The position numbers and the translations under genes are program-made. Below are positions 55,040 through 63,404 of a DNA stretch of 64,000 bases, in pieces; the stretch's first letter is position 1, and every line of letters starts with the position of its first letter. Under the pieces are notes generated by a model, which saw only the letters and a list, made by a program, of their open reading frames with translations, ran no database searches and was not told the DNA's origin. Source of the DNA: Dictyobacter aurantiacus (GTDB lineage: Bacteria; Chloroflexota; Ktedonobacteria; Ktedonobacterales; Ktedonobacteraceae); assembly GCF_003967515.1 (NCBI RefSeq), contig NZ_BIFQ01000002.1:2666001-2730000 (forward strand), read 5' to 3'.

Positions 55040-55609
55040 ATGACTGAAACGTCTGATTTCGGAACGTTTGGTCGCTATAAGGAACTCTCCCTGGAGGAGA
55101 TGACCCCTGAGCAAAAAAGGGCGTATGAGTTCACCGTGAAAGCACGCGGGCAAGTGCCCGGGCCGTACAAGATCTGGCTACAAAACCCGAAACTGATCGA
55201 TGTCATGGTGCCTCTGGGGGCCTACTACCAGGGGGGCTCATCGCTCTCTAAAGCGGAGATCGAGATTGCCACGAACCTGATAAATGCCCGGTGGTTAGCG
55301 GCGTACTCGAACTACGAACACGAATGGATCGCCGAACAGCTCGGTGGTCTGCCAGCGGAGAAGGTCGAGGCGTTGATTGCTGGACTGCCCACGTCGTTTG
55401 AGGACCCCCGGCAGCAGGTCGTCTATGAAATCACGTCCGCGCTGATCGCGCCACGCGTGGTCCCCACCGGCCTCTATCGACGTGCGGTTTCCCTGCTAGG
55501 AGATGCGGGCCTGACGGATTTAACCGTTCTCATCGGGTACTTTACCAGCGTCTCGCTGACGCTGCGGGCGTACGACGTTCCCTCCAATGCCATTGGTTTA
55601 GAGCGTTGA
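55040..55609 (+). CDS. Carboxymuconolactone decarboxylase-family protein 1
   Basis: A 189-aa all-alpha CMD/AhpD-fold protein: 'LSLEEMTPEQKRAYEFTVKA', 'LIDVMVPLGAYYQGGSSLSK', 'AEIEIATNLINARWLAAYSN' and 'YEHEWIAEQLGGLPAEKVEA'. The usual redox CxxC of AhpD-type members is absent; YE-H in the 'NYEHEWIAEQ' region points to the decarboxylase-like branch. GAAAGGAAACAGACAG precedes ATG 55040. It is first of a run of four same-strand genes with catabolic character. Confidence 0.87.
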   Translation: MTETSDFGTFGRYKELSLEEMTPEQKRAYEFTVKARGQVPGPYKIWLQNPKLIDVMVPLGAYYQGGSSLSKAEIEIATNLINARWLAAYSNYEHEWIAEQLGGLPAEKVEALIAGLPTSFEDPRQQVVYEITSALIAPRVVPTGLYRRAVSLLGDAGLTDLTVLIGYFTSVSLTLRAYDVPSNAIGLER

Positions 55610-55712
55610 TGCCTCCTTTTTTCCCAGGCTGCTAGCGTGGCTAGCAGGATTGCTAGAATATGCATACATTTCAAGATCACGTGTTTTGATCACTGCGAGA
55701 GGAGAAGGTACG

Positions 55713-56315
55713 ATGTCTCACCAACCTGAAAGAATGGGCGGTCGTCTGCCCCTGCTCAATCCAACGGCGATGTCGGAGGCACAAAAAGAGGTATATGATC
55801 GCCTCAATAAGACCATGATTCAATGGGCCGACCGCGCTCAATTTCAGAGCAAGACCGATGATGGAAGACTGATTGGTCCGTTCAACCCGGGGCTGTACAG
55901 CCCTGGCATTGGCACGGCCTTTTTGGATTTACACGATGCTGAAGAGAAGTATACGTCGCTCAGCGAGCGAGTTCGCCAGGTGGTGATTCTTGCCGTCGGG
56001 GCTGTGTGGGAGTCGGACTACGAGTTGTACGCTCATGCAGCAGCGGCACGCCAGGCTGGTCTTTCTGAGGACGCCATCCGAACGCTTACGACTGGTGGGC
56101 TCCCGGATGATCTGAGTGAGCAGGAGAAGATCGCTCAACAGTACGCACGGAACCTTTCTGCTGAGCATCGTGTGAATGCGGCTCTGTACAGCGCTGCCGA
56201 GCAAGCTTTTGGCAAGCAAGGAGTCGTCGATCTCACGTATCTCGTCGGGATCTACCACATCACCTGTGCGCTGTTAAACGCCTTTGACATTCCTGCGCCT
56301 TCCGAACAGTTCTAA
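55713..56315 (+). CDS. Carboxymuconolactone decarboxylase-family protein 2
   Basis: A 200-aa paralogue of the preceding protein: 'TAMSEAQKEVYDRLNKTMIQ', 'GPFNPGLYSPGIGTAFLDLH', 'LSERVRQVVILAVGAVWESD', 'YELYAHAAAARQAGLSEDAI', 'QGVVDLTYLVGIYHITCALL'. It lacks CxxC as well. AGAGGAGAAGGTACG precedes ATG 55713. The two CMD genes could form a hetero-oligomer or act successively. Confidence 0.87.
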   Translation: MSHQPERMGGRLPLLNPTAMSEAQKEVYDRLNKTMIQWADRAQFQSKTDDGRLIGPFNPGLYSPGIGTAFLDLHDAEEKYTSLSERVRQVVILAVGAVWESDYELYAHAAAARQAGLSEDAIRTLTTGGLPDDLSEQEKIAQQYARNLSAEHRVNAALYSAAEQAFGKQGVVDLTYLVGIYHITCALLNAFDIPAPSEQF

Positions 56316-56445
56316 ACGAAGTATTCATAAGCGTGCCACGGGCTTGAGATGAGAGCCAGGATCCCATCAACCGGAGGCACTTCCAACCTTTCTAGTAGAG
56401 TAAAGTCTGTGCACAGGCTTTGGAACCATATTCAAGGAGAATATC

Positions 56446-57429
56446 ATGGTATCTGACACTATACCACAAGTGAAGCTGACCACGATCGCCGAGTTTCCCC
56501 AGGGATTCATGCTGGAGAACATCGCCGTACGGAGTGACAACTCGATGCTCGTCACCGTTCCGAGTCACCGTGAACTCTGGTTTATTCCTTCACCCGCTAC
56601 GGCCATCCCGGTTGAACCCCTGAAACTGTCTACCTTTGCCACACTCCCAACCGGCATTGTCGAGACAGAGCCCGACGTCTTCTACATTTCGACGGGCAAG
56701 TTTTACAACACGGACGAAGCGTTTCTGGAGCGACTGGATCTGCGCGGCTGGACGCCCGGCATGGCGGTGCAGCTGGAGCAGGTGTTGCAATTCCCTAAGA
56801 ACGTGCGTGGCCTCAATGGCAGTTGCCTCCTCGCGCCCAACGTCATTCTGCTGGCGGACTCGTTCGCCGGTCTGATCTGGAGAGTCGATCTGCCCAGCGA
56901 TGGTGGAACTCCAGTCGCACGTGTCTGGTTGCAGCATGAGAGCATGGGATACTATCGGGGTCAGATGAAGCCTGAGCAGCCTGGCATCAACGGCATCCGC
57001 TACGCAGCGAAGTTGGGCTATATCTACTACACGGCGACCGCCAAGAAGCTGTTCATGCGCGTGCGGGTCAACCCTGAGACGCTGGAGGCGATCGGCGAGC
57101 CGGAGCATGTTTCGGTGGGACGCATGGCGGACGACTTCTGGATCGACGAAGAGGCCGGAGTTGCCTATCTGACCACGCACCGGGAAAACACTCTCGACCG
57201 CGTTTCGCTGGAGCCGTCCAAAAACGACGCACGCATCATCATTGCAGGTGAGCCGTTCAATACAGAACTGGTGGGACCCACCAGCGGCGCGTGGGGTCGG
57301 CAGGTCGGTGAGACTGGCCACATCGCCTATTTCGCCACCGATGGCGGCACCGTCTCGCCGCCGGCCGACGGAGTGCGCCGTTCGGCAAAGGTGCTGCGTA
57401 TAGAGGTGCCGCAGGTTCTGCAGCAGTAA
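56446..57429 (+). CDS. SMP-30/gluconolactonase-like beta-propeller protein
   Basis: A 327-aa protein with propeller-like repeats: 'GFMLENIAVRSDNSMLVTVP', 'GLNGSCLLAPNVILLADSFA' followed by GLIWRVDLPS, 'GINGIRYAAKLGYIYYTATA', 'MADDFWIDEEAGVAYLTTHR'. These match the SMP-30/LRE family in which one metal site hydrolyses lactones. There is no signal peptide. CAAGGAGAATATC precedes ATG 56446. With the CMD proteins upstream it would fit lactone processing in a ring-cleavage pathway, which is inferred. Confidence 0.82.
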   Translation: MVSDTIPQVKLTTIAEFPQGFMLENIAVRSDNSMLVTVPSHRELWFIPSPATAIPVEPLKLSTFATLPTGIVETEPDVFYISTGKFYNTDEAFLERLDLRGWTPGMAVQLEQVLQFPKNVRGLNGSCLLAPNVILLADSFAGLIWRVDLPSDGGTPVARVWLQHESMGYYRGQMKPEQPGINGIRYAAKLGYIYYTATAKKLFMRVRVNPETLEAIGEPEHVSVGRMADDFWIDEEAGVAYLTTHRENTLDRVSLEPSKNDARIIIAGEPFNTELVGPTSGAWGRQVGETGHIAYFATDGGTVSPPADGVRRSAKVLRIEVPQVLQQ

Positions 57430-57459
57430 CGCCATGAGAAGTGTGCTACGACTCTAGTT

Positions 57460-57564
57460 GCCTGTCAACGTTGATGCGACAGGCAGGGGTGCAGGGGATG
57501 CAATCCCCTGACTGGGTTCCAGGGCTGTGCCCTGGCTCTTCTCCCCTCTCGCCCGCGTAGCGGG
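57460..57564. other. Array of four small hairpins
   Basis: GCCTGTC/GACAGGC (57460-57484), CAGGGGAT/ATCCCCTG (57492-57510), CCAGGGC/GCCCTGG (57519-57535) and CCCGC/GCGGG (57552-57564) follow each other within 105 bp between the SMP-30-like gene and the next hydrolase-fold gene. The last three have three-base loops. Confidence 0.65.
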
Positions 57565-57617
57565 TGCAACCTTTTCAATGGAGTCTGACAGACTACTAGA
57601 TTCAATGGAGGAAATAG

Positions 57618-58412
57618 ATGATACAAAAGAAACGGAGCGAATGTATCCGGGGAATCGACGTGACGCTTGAAGTTCTTGTCGACGGCAGTGGTCCCGCCCT
57701 GGTTGTGCTGCCATCCTATGGGCGTGGAAGTGGAGAGGACTTCGATGCCTTCGCACAGATGGTGAGCGCGGCTGGCTTCACCGTTCTGCGTCCGCAACCG
57801 CGCGGCATCGGAGGTTCACAGGGCACGATGAGTGGATTGACCGTGCACGACCTTGCCGCCGATATCGCGCTGGTGATTCGTTCGCTTGGGTCTGGTCAGG
57901 CGATCGTGCTGGGTCACGCGTTCGGCCAGGGGGTGGCGCGTATGCTGGCGGTGGATCATCCCTCCCTTGTCCGGGGCATCATTATGGCGGCCGCGCAATG
58001 TAGTTCGGTGTCGCCCGAGATCAGCAAAACGCCACACCAGGCGTGCGACCTTAATGCACCGGTCGAAGAGCGACTTGCCGCGCTCAAGAAAGGGTTCTTC
58101 GCGCCTGGTCATGACCCCGCTGTCTGGTTACAGGGCTGGTATCCCGAGACCATGCAGATGGAGGTACACTGTGCCAGCACAGTACCGCAGGCGGAGTACT
58201 GGTCTGCTGGATCGGCCCCGATACTGGAGATCATTCCGGATTCCGATCCCTTCAAGCCGCGCGCGTACTGGGGAGAACTTCGCCAGCAACTGGGCGACCG
58301 GGTGACCACCGAAATTGTTACCGACGCCAGCCATGCGCTTTTTCCCGAACAGCCGGAGCAGGTTGCCAATGTAGTCATTGCCTGGTGTCAACGGCTGCTC
58401 ACTGATGGATAG
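57618..58412 (+). CDS. Alpha/beta-hydrolase-fold protein with Ala at the nucleophile
   Basis: A 264-aa protein: 'PALVVLPSYGRGSGEDFDAF' is the first strand and oxyanion loop, 'LRPQPRGIGGSQGTMSGLTV', elbow 'AIVLGHAFGQGVARMLAVDH', and 'VTDASHALFPEQPEQVANVV' with the His. The elbow is GHAFG, so the usual Ser or Asp nucleophile is Ala. The other parts of the core are intact. It may be a non-hydrolytic member (for example a cofactor-free oxygenase-like or lyase-like enzyme) or a binding protein. ATG 57618 follows GGAGGAAATAG. Confidence 0.82.
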   Translation: MIQKKRSECIRGIDVTLEVLVDGSGPALVVLPSYGRGSGEDFDAFAQMVSAAGFTVLRPQPRGIGGSQGTMSGLTVHDLAADIALVIRSLGSGQAIVLGHAFGQGVARMLAVDHPSLVRGIIMAAAQCSSVSPEISKTPHQACDLNAPVEERLAALKKGFFAPGHDPAVWLQGWYPETMQMEVHCASTVPQAEYWSAGSAPILEIIPDSDPFKPRAYWGELRQQLGDRVTTEIVTDASHALFPEQPEQVANVVIAWCQRLLTDG

Positions 58413-58596
58413 TAGGCGAAAGCAGGCGATCGGACCCCTGCTGTATCATAGAACGCAGCACACCCTCACAGTCGTTTCACATTCGACTGCAGGATTTGAC
58501 GTTTAAACTAATGCAGACAAAAGGCCCCCAACCTTGCGGCGGGCGGCCTGATCAAGTAAAGTTTCGATAGTAAAACAAAGACGGAGCTTTACTTGT
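58413..58596. other. Spacer with an 8-bp dyad
   Basis: AAGTAAAG (58554-58561) and CTTTACTT (58587-58594) lie directly before the transposase stump; they could be part of the IS end or a leader structure. Confidence 0.35.
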
Positions 58597-58869
58597 ATGA
58601 ACCTTAGCACATTGAGGCGCTTTCGTCACGAGATCTATGACTGTTGTGAGCGAGCCAAAGATGCGCTCTTTACGACCATGGATGCCCTGATCGCCCAAAC
58701 TCAGGCTCGTTCGTTGTCCGAATTGTCGCAATATCCTCGCTTTGAGCGGCGCTGGTCGAGTGTCTACGAAGCCTTTGAAGATGGGCGCATTGACCGCAAG
58801 CGGTTGCAGGAGGTCTTTGTGCGCTATCTGCCGGCGCCGCGGCAGGGAAATCGGTTCTGGATTGGCATT
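58597..58869 (+). pseudogene. Transposase N-terminal stump (IS701-like)
   Basis: About 90 codons: 'MNLSTLRRFRHEIYDCCERA', 'KDALFTTMDALIAQTQARSL', 'SELSQYPRFERRWSSVYEAF', 'GRIDRKRLQEVFVRYLP'. This is the characteristic opening of IS701-type DDE transposases. The similarity ends where the 635-bp repeat L2 begins, leaving no catalytic domain. Confidence 0.75.
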
Positions 58870-59108
58870 GTAAACGCGAAAAATACATGATCACTTTTTT
58901 TGTGGTGGCCTGGGGAGAAAGAGGGAGGGGCGAAAAGGGAGGGAAAACGCGTGGGGAGAGGACAGGGGCCGATGGAGGGAGGAGAAGGAGCGCTCAAAAA
59001 GCGAAGAAAAAAGCCGGCCAAATACATATGGAATTGACTGTGCCAGCCTCCTTGTGTCATTCTTTGATCGATAGATGAGATGAAATTGTGAACACTACGT
59101 GAGAGTGG

Positions 59109-59158
59109 AAAAACAGCGAGCAGGTCTGGTGAACGTGCCAGACCTGCTCGCTGTTTTT
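59109..59158. terminator. Perfect 21-bp bidirectional terminator of ORF Y2
   Basis: Arms 59109-59129 and 59138-59158 are exact complements, starting with A5 and ending with T5, with an 8-base loop. It suits termination on both strands. Compared with the L1 hairpin, three positions differ with matching changes in the opposite arm. Confidence 0.85.
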
Positions 59159-59173
59159 CGTTGTTGGAGGCTG

Positions 59174-59491
59174 TTATGGCTCCAATGGTGTGCGCAGGAG
59201 GGCAGCCAACTGAGCGGTGTGGATGGTGGCACCAGGGAAAGACGTGAGCAGGTGGGCGACGATGTGCTGGAGATCGGTGTCGACGTGATCGGGGCGAGGC
59301 AAAGGCATAGCCTGCAGGCGTGTCCAGATGGCATCAGTGGAGGCGTCGTGCAGGCCGAGCAGGGCGCGTTGCTGAGCGAGCGAGAGGCCAGTGCGCTGAC
59401 GATAGAGATGGAGGGCAGAGCCGAGAAAGCCAGGGGCGCTGGCGGCGAAGGTATACCAGGTTGTGAGGATGGAGGTGTCGTCGGTTATCAT
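59174..59491 (-). CDS. Small protein Y2 (105 aa, paralogue of Y1)
   Basis: Same length and reading frame as Y1 (40015-40332): 'DDTSILTTWYTFAASAPGFL', 'ALHLYRQRTGLSLAQQRALL', 'TRLQAMPLPRPDHVDTDLQH'. ATG 59491 follows GAAAGGACCATC. Differences from Y1 are mostly conservative (H/Y, Q/D, R/H, V/L) and third-position. The likely fold is a small helix-turn-helix. Its own terminator follows. Function unknown. Confidence 0.62.
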   Translation of the reverse strand: MITDDTSILTTWYTFAASAPGFLGSALHLYRQRTGLSLAQQRALLGLHDASTDAIWTRLQAMPLPRPDHVDTDLQHIVAHLLTSFPGATIHTAQLAALLRTPLEP

Positions 59492-59503
59492 GATGGTCCT
59501 TTC

Positions 59504-59731
59504 GGTGTAACCGGAGTCTGTAAAATATTTGACAGACCCTGTCGAGCATCTATGGTGGGTGTACATCATCTGTAGCATGCAATGAGAGTCTGACTGGATT
59601 GCTACTTTCCTTCTCTCACCGAAAATTAACTTGCCCTGAGTGAATACTCTTCCTTTTGCTACACCTTATACACGCATGATATACTGATGAGATCCCAGAT
59701 GAACTCATGATAGGTAGAAGAGGCAATAGAA
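59504..59731. other. Upstream region of the P450 gene
   Basis: No gene seen. Contains TATACACGCATGATATACTG near 59676-59696, which may hold the -10 box; the ribosome site AGAAGAGGC lies nine bases before the P450 ATG. Confidence 0.4.
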
Positions 59732-60937
59732 ATGTTTGACCGTGCTTTCATTGCGAACCCCTACCCGCAGTATTATGAATGGCTGAAACATGGGCGTGTG
59801 GTCTGGTCGCCGGATTTCTTTGGTGGGGCATGGGTGCTGCCTCATTACAAAGATAATACTGAACTCCTGCGTGATAGTGAGCGATTGACCACGGAGAAGG
59901 CCGGTGGCCTGGTTGCGCAGTTTCCGCCTGAGTATCATGCTGAACTACGTAGCCTGGATGAATACCTGGCCCGTTGGTTAGCCTTCATTGATCCTCCGAA
60001 GCACTTGCGTATTCGCCGCCTCTTGCAAAAGGGCTTCACTTCCGAAGTGCTCAATAGTTTTCGGCCTCGTGTACAGGAAATTGTCGATAATCTACTCGCT
60101 CAGGGTATGGTTGAGGGACGGCTCGACATGATGAGCGATTTCGCCTATTTACTGCCAGTGCGGGTTGTCTGTGCCATGTTGGGTATACCAGACAAAGATC
60201 ACATGCTGTTTGTGCGTTGGATGGACGAACTTGCCATGTTTTTGGGTAACGCTTCATCGACAGTGGAGGCGGCGCGGCATGCCAAAGATGCTCTTGAGAA
60301 ACTGACCACTTATTTTCGTGAGCTACTGCCAGAGAGACGTAGACACGCGGGCCGGGATTTGATTTCTCTTCTGGTGGCGGCTGAGGAAGAGGGTGATGTG
60401 CTAAGCGAGGATGAGTTGTATGCCCAGTGCGTCTTCTTTCTGTTCGCGGGACATGAAACAACCAGTAATTTGATTGGCAATGGCATGCTCTGTTTATTCC
60501 GCCATCCCGATCAACTGGCACTTTTGCGTGGCCAACCCTCGCTGGTGGTGGGTTTTATTGAAGAAACGCTGCGCTATGAGAGCCCTATGCAGTATACCTT
60601 CCGTATGGCCCGACGCGATTTTGATCTGTTCGGTCAATCTGTCAAGAAGGGACAGGTGCTCGTGTTTCTATTTGGCGCAGCTAATCGTGATCCTGATGTT
60701 TTTGAAGCGTCGAATATGTTTGATATTACGCGCAAGAAAAATGCACATCTAACCTTCGGTTACGGCTTACATCATTGTATTGGTGCCGCAACCGCACGCC
60801 TGGAGGCCGATATTGCATTCTCTACGCTGCTTCTGCGCACGCACAATATGCAATTGCTGATCGATGAGCCACAATGGCGTGACGTTTTCCGATTTCGCGG
60901 CTTACGGTCCTTACCTGTACAATTTGAAGTGAAATGA
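59732..60937 (+). CDS. Cytochrome P450
   Basis: A 401-aa soluble bacterial P450. The I helix has 'FLFAGHETTSN' (AGHETT at residues 239-244), the K helix ExxR is E278/R281 in 'FIEETLRYESP', and the haem loop is 'FGYGLHHCIGAATARLEAD' with Cys349 as the iron ligand. It is a class I enzyme needing ferredoxin and reductase partners, none of which is in the window. It starts the operon with the hydrolase 18 bp downstream. The substrate is unknown. Confidence 0.95.
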   Translation: MFDRAFIANPYPQYYEWLKHGRVVWSPDFFGGAWVLPHYKDNTELLRDSERLTTEKAGGLVAQFPPEYHAELRSLDEYLARWLAFIDPPKHLRIRRLLQKGFTSEVLNSFRPRVQEIVDNLLAQGMVEGRLDMMSDFAYLLPVRVVCAMLGIPDKDHMLFVRWMDELAMFLGNASSTVEAARHAKDALEKLTTYFRELLPERRRHAGRDLISLLVAAEEEGDVLSEDELYAQCVFFLFAGHETTSNLIGNGMLCLFRHPDQLALLRGQPSLVVGFIEETLRYESPMQYTFRMARRDFDLFGQSVKKGQVLVFLFGAANRDPDVFEASNMFDITRKKNAHLTFGYGLHHCIGAATARLEADIAFSTLLLRTHNMQLLIDEPQWRDVFRFRGLRSLPVQFEVK

Positions 60938-60955
60938 GAAGAAAGGTTGGCAACG

Positions 60956-61744
60956 ATGGCATACATAACCACCAATGACAGTATACAGCTACATTATACC
61001 CTCAAGGGCTCGGGAACGAAAACGCTCGTACTGGTTCACGGTTGGCAGGTGAGTAGTGCTGTTTGGAATTTAGTGGCTGATGAGCTAAGCAGGAAATATC
61101 AGCTCATTATCGTTGATTTACGTGGTGCTGGTGCATCGAATGCTGCTCCTGGCCCCTATACGGTTGAACAGCATAGCGAAGACCTCTTTAACCTGGTGCA
61201 AAGCCTTGAGTTAAAGAATTTTGTGCTGGTAGGTCACTCGATGGGGGGAGCAATCGCCCAACGCTTTGCCGCAGACCACTGCGAATTGCTGGCGGGATTG
61301 ATTGTGATTGCGTCCGTTCCCGCCAGTGGACTGGAACTCCCTGCTGATTTTCAAGCTTTTTTCCGCAGTGCGGCAGGCAATCGTAGTCAGACCGAGGCTC
61401 TATGGAAGGTCTTTATTGCGAATCCTCTGGCAGCAGAAACGTTTACGATGTTGCTTGACTCAAGCATGACCGTCAAACCGGAAGCTTGCCTGGAGAGTTT
61501 TGACTCCTGGCGACAACTGAATTTCGCGGATGAAGTAAAGCGTATTATGACACCAACATTGGTAATCGCGCCTGAGGCTGATAATCCTATGACACCGGAC
61601 TTCTTACGCGAGAAGATCGTGGCGCTGATTCCCAATAGTCGCTTAACGGTTATTGAGAAAACTTCTCATTATGCTCAGTTAGAGCAACCACAAGAGCTCG
61701 TGAAGTTGATTACGCACTTTGTGGATGAGCTTTGTAGTTTGTAA
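60956..61744 (+). CDS. Alpha/beta hydrolase (serine type)
   Basis: A 262-aa hydrolase: 'TKTLVLVHGWQVSSAVWNLV' (oxyanion loop), 'FVLVGHSMGGAIAQRFAADH' (Ser nucleophile), 'PTLVIAPEADNPMTPDFL' (acid) and 'IEKTSHYAQLEQPQELVKL' (His). It is similar to 3-oxoadipate enol-lactonase and bromoperoxidase-type esterases. GAAAGG precedes ATG 60956. It is 18 bp behind the P450 gene, so the two probably act in sequence on one compound. Confidence 0.92.
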   Translation: MAYITTNDSIQLHYTLKGSGTKTLVLVHGWQVSSAVWNLVADELSRKYQLIIVDLRGAGASNAAPGPYTVEQHSEDLFNLVQSLELKNFVLVGHSMGGAIAQRFAADHCELLAGLIVIASVPASGLELPADFQAFFRSAAGNRSQTEALWKVFIANPLAAETFTMLLDSSMTVKPEACLESFDSWRQLNFADEVKRIMTPTLVIAPEADNPMTPDFLREKIVALIPNSRLTVIEKTSHYAQLEQPQELVKLITHFVDELCSL

Positions 61745-62144
61745 GCTAAAAGCGGCTCATCCTTTTCCTGCTGGAGATCGACGCTGTAAAGGGAGTGATA
61801 GCAGGGGACCGAGCGTGTGTTCCCCGCGTGGTGGATGCTCACCGACTGTGACGGCCAGGTGGCAGATACATCACCGGAGCCTGGCGCGCATTGTGAAGAG
61901 CGATCGCTTGCCACAACTGGAGATTGTCGTTGTCTGTCTATCTGTCTCCCTGGTCGTTGTGTGTTTTGGTTGCCAACTCGCGGCAGTGGTGTAACCGTTG
62001 TCTAGAACTTAGACAAATGCAGACAAGTCACATTTGCTGTCTAGTTCCTGCTTCATCCAGGGAAGTTTCACTTGATATTGCTACCAAGCCAGAGCTGCCC
62101 TGTCCACAGGCATACAATCCCGTGCAACTCACGGTACTCCATGC
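61745..62144. other. Gap, no gene recognised
   Basis: Spacer of about 400 bp; the right part next to 62144 would be the right end of the old IS200/IS605 element and could hold remains of its omega RNA, which cannot be verified by eye. Confidence 0.35.
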
Positions 62145-62540
62145 TCAAGCTAGGTTTGCCAGATTATAGGCAGCGTTGAGATCGCGATCAATGACGAACC
62201 CACACTCATGGCAGATAAAGATACGCTCACTCAAATCTATTTCTTCTCGAACAGCCTTACAACGTGAACACGTTTTGCTCGTGGGTTCCCATCGAGAAAT
62301 AACCTTCACCTGAATACCTGATTGTTGCGCTTTATAATCCATTTGGCGCCGAAATTCAAAAAAGCCAACATCGGTAATGGCTCGTGAGAGATGTCTGTTC
62401 TTGAGCATCCCTGACACATTCAAATCTTCTAATACGATCACCGCAGGACGCTCGTTTGGTGACTTGGTTTTCATCACCAATTGAGCGGTTGCTTTGTGAA
62501 GTGCATCTTTACGAATATTAGCAATATGGGCATGCAGGCG
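62145..62540 (-). pseudogene. IS200/IS605 TnpB (OrfB) C-terminal half
   Basis: About 131 codons of TnpB: 'KSPNERPAVIVLEDLNVSGM' has the RuvC Glu, then 'SRWEPTSKTCSRCKAVREEI' and 'IFICHECGFVIDRDLNAAYN' hold the CxxC...CxxC zinc ribbon and the last RuvC Asp. The first RuvC Asp and the guide-binding N-terminal half are missing, cut off at the IS6 left end (62541). TnpB proteins are RNA-guided nucleases; this stump cannot be active. Confidence 0.88.
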
Positions 62541-63373
62541 GGATGTGTTGCAAAAATAAAACTCGTCAGATATGATGGATGAAAAGATGAGAAGAGAAGT
62601 GTGATGACAACGCAAGCCCCGTTCAAATGGCGTCATTTTGAAGCCGAGATCATTTTGCTGTGCGTTCGCTGGTATCTGCGCTACCCATTGAGTTATCGAG
62701 ATCTGGAGGAAATCATGCAAGAGCGGGGTCTGCGCGTCGATCATACGACGATTTACCGTTGGGTACAGCGCTACGCGCCAGAGTTGGAGAAACGCTGTCG
62801 CCCTCATCTCAAAAGGACGACCGACTCGTGGCGCGTCGATGAAACCTACCTGAAGGTCAAGGGAGTATGGATGTACCTATATCGAGCAGTGGATTCGCAG
62901 GGGAACACGCTGGAGTTCTTGCTCAGTCCCACCTGCGACGCTGAAGCAGCCAAACGCTTTTTCTACAAAACACTTGCCTCCTCTCACACGGTCTCCCCTC
63001 GTGCGATCACTGTGGACAAGAACGCTGCGTATCCCAAAGCCTTCCATGAGATGCAAGCAACTGGTGCTGTTACTGCGCCTTGTGAATTGCGGCAGCGCAA
63101 GTATCTCAACAATCTGGTCGAACAAGATCATCGTTTCATCAAACGCCTCGTCAAACCTGGGATGTTTTTTTGGTCTTTTGAGACCGCATGGAACACGTTA
63201 CAGGGATACGAAGTGATGAATATGATCAGGAAAGGCCAGGTGCAAAAAGTGGACAAAGGCGATAGCCTCAGTCAAGCAGAGTTCATCGCGAGATTGTTTG
63301 GAGTGGCAGTCTACACTCAACAGAACGGGACAGTTTCGCACGCCTCCTTTGTCTCATTTCTTGCAACACAACC
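62541..63373 (+). mobile_element. IS6-family insertion sequence
   Basis: Left end GGATGTGTTGCAA (62541-62553), right end the complement of GGTTGTGTTGCAA (63361-63373): 12 of 13 positions match. Length 833 bp, normal for IS6. It carries one intact transposase. Flanking octamers differ (TGCAGGCG, TGATAGCT), so there is no target duplication; this and the missing tnpB half indicate an adjacent deletion or cointegrate resolution. Confidence 0.85.
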
Positions 63374-63404
63374 TGATAGCTTACGTAGCGCTACCCCGTA
63401 TTAG
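62604..63404 (+). CDS. IS6-family transposase
   Basis: A 266-aa DDE transposase. HTH 'YRDLEEIMQERGLRVDHTTI', then 'YRWVQRYAPEL'; catalytic Asp in 'DSWRVDETYLKVKGVW', second Asp in 'RAITVDKNAAYPKAF', Glu in 'YLNNLVEQDHRFIKRL'. All three acidic residues are present, so it may be active. The frame does not stop inside the element: it runs through the right inverted repeat and ends 31 bp outside (63404), adding about ten foreign residues. ATG 62604 has AGAGAAG upstream. Confidence 0.9.
   Translation: MTTQAPFKWRHFEAEIILLCVRWYLRYPLSYRDLEEIMQERGLRVDHTTIYRWVQRYAPELEKRCRPHLKRTTDSWRVDETYLKVKGVWMYLYRAVDSQGNTLEFLLSPTCDAEAAKRFFYKTLASSHTVSPRAITVDKNAAYPKAFHEMQATGAVTAPCELRQRKYLNNLVEQDHRFIKRLVKPGMFFWSFETAWNTLQGYEVMNMIRKGQVQKVDKGDSLSQAEFIARLFGVAVYTQQNGTVSHASFVSFLATQPDSLRSATPY

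Larger units (their letters stand above)
58870..59503. repeat. Dispersed 635-bp repeat, copy L2
   Basis: Second copy of 39706-40344, here abutting a transposase stump on its left and the P450 upstream region on its right. It contains small ORF Y2 on the minus strand. Confidence 0.88.

Noticed and set aside
61745..62144. TnpB-associated omega RNA
   Set aside because: It would lie near the 3' end of tnpB, but no right-end structure could be recognised and the TnpB gene is truncated.
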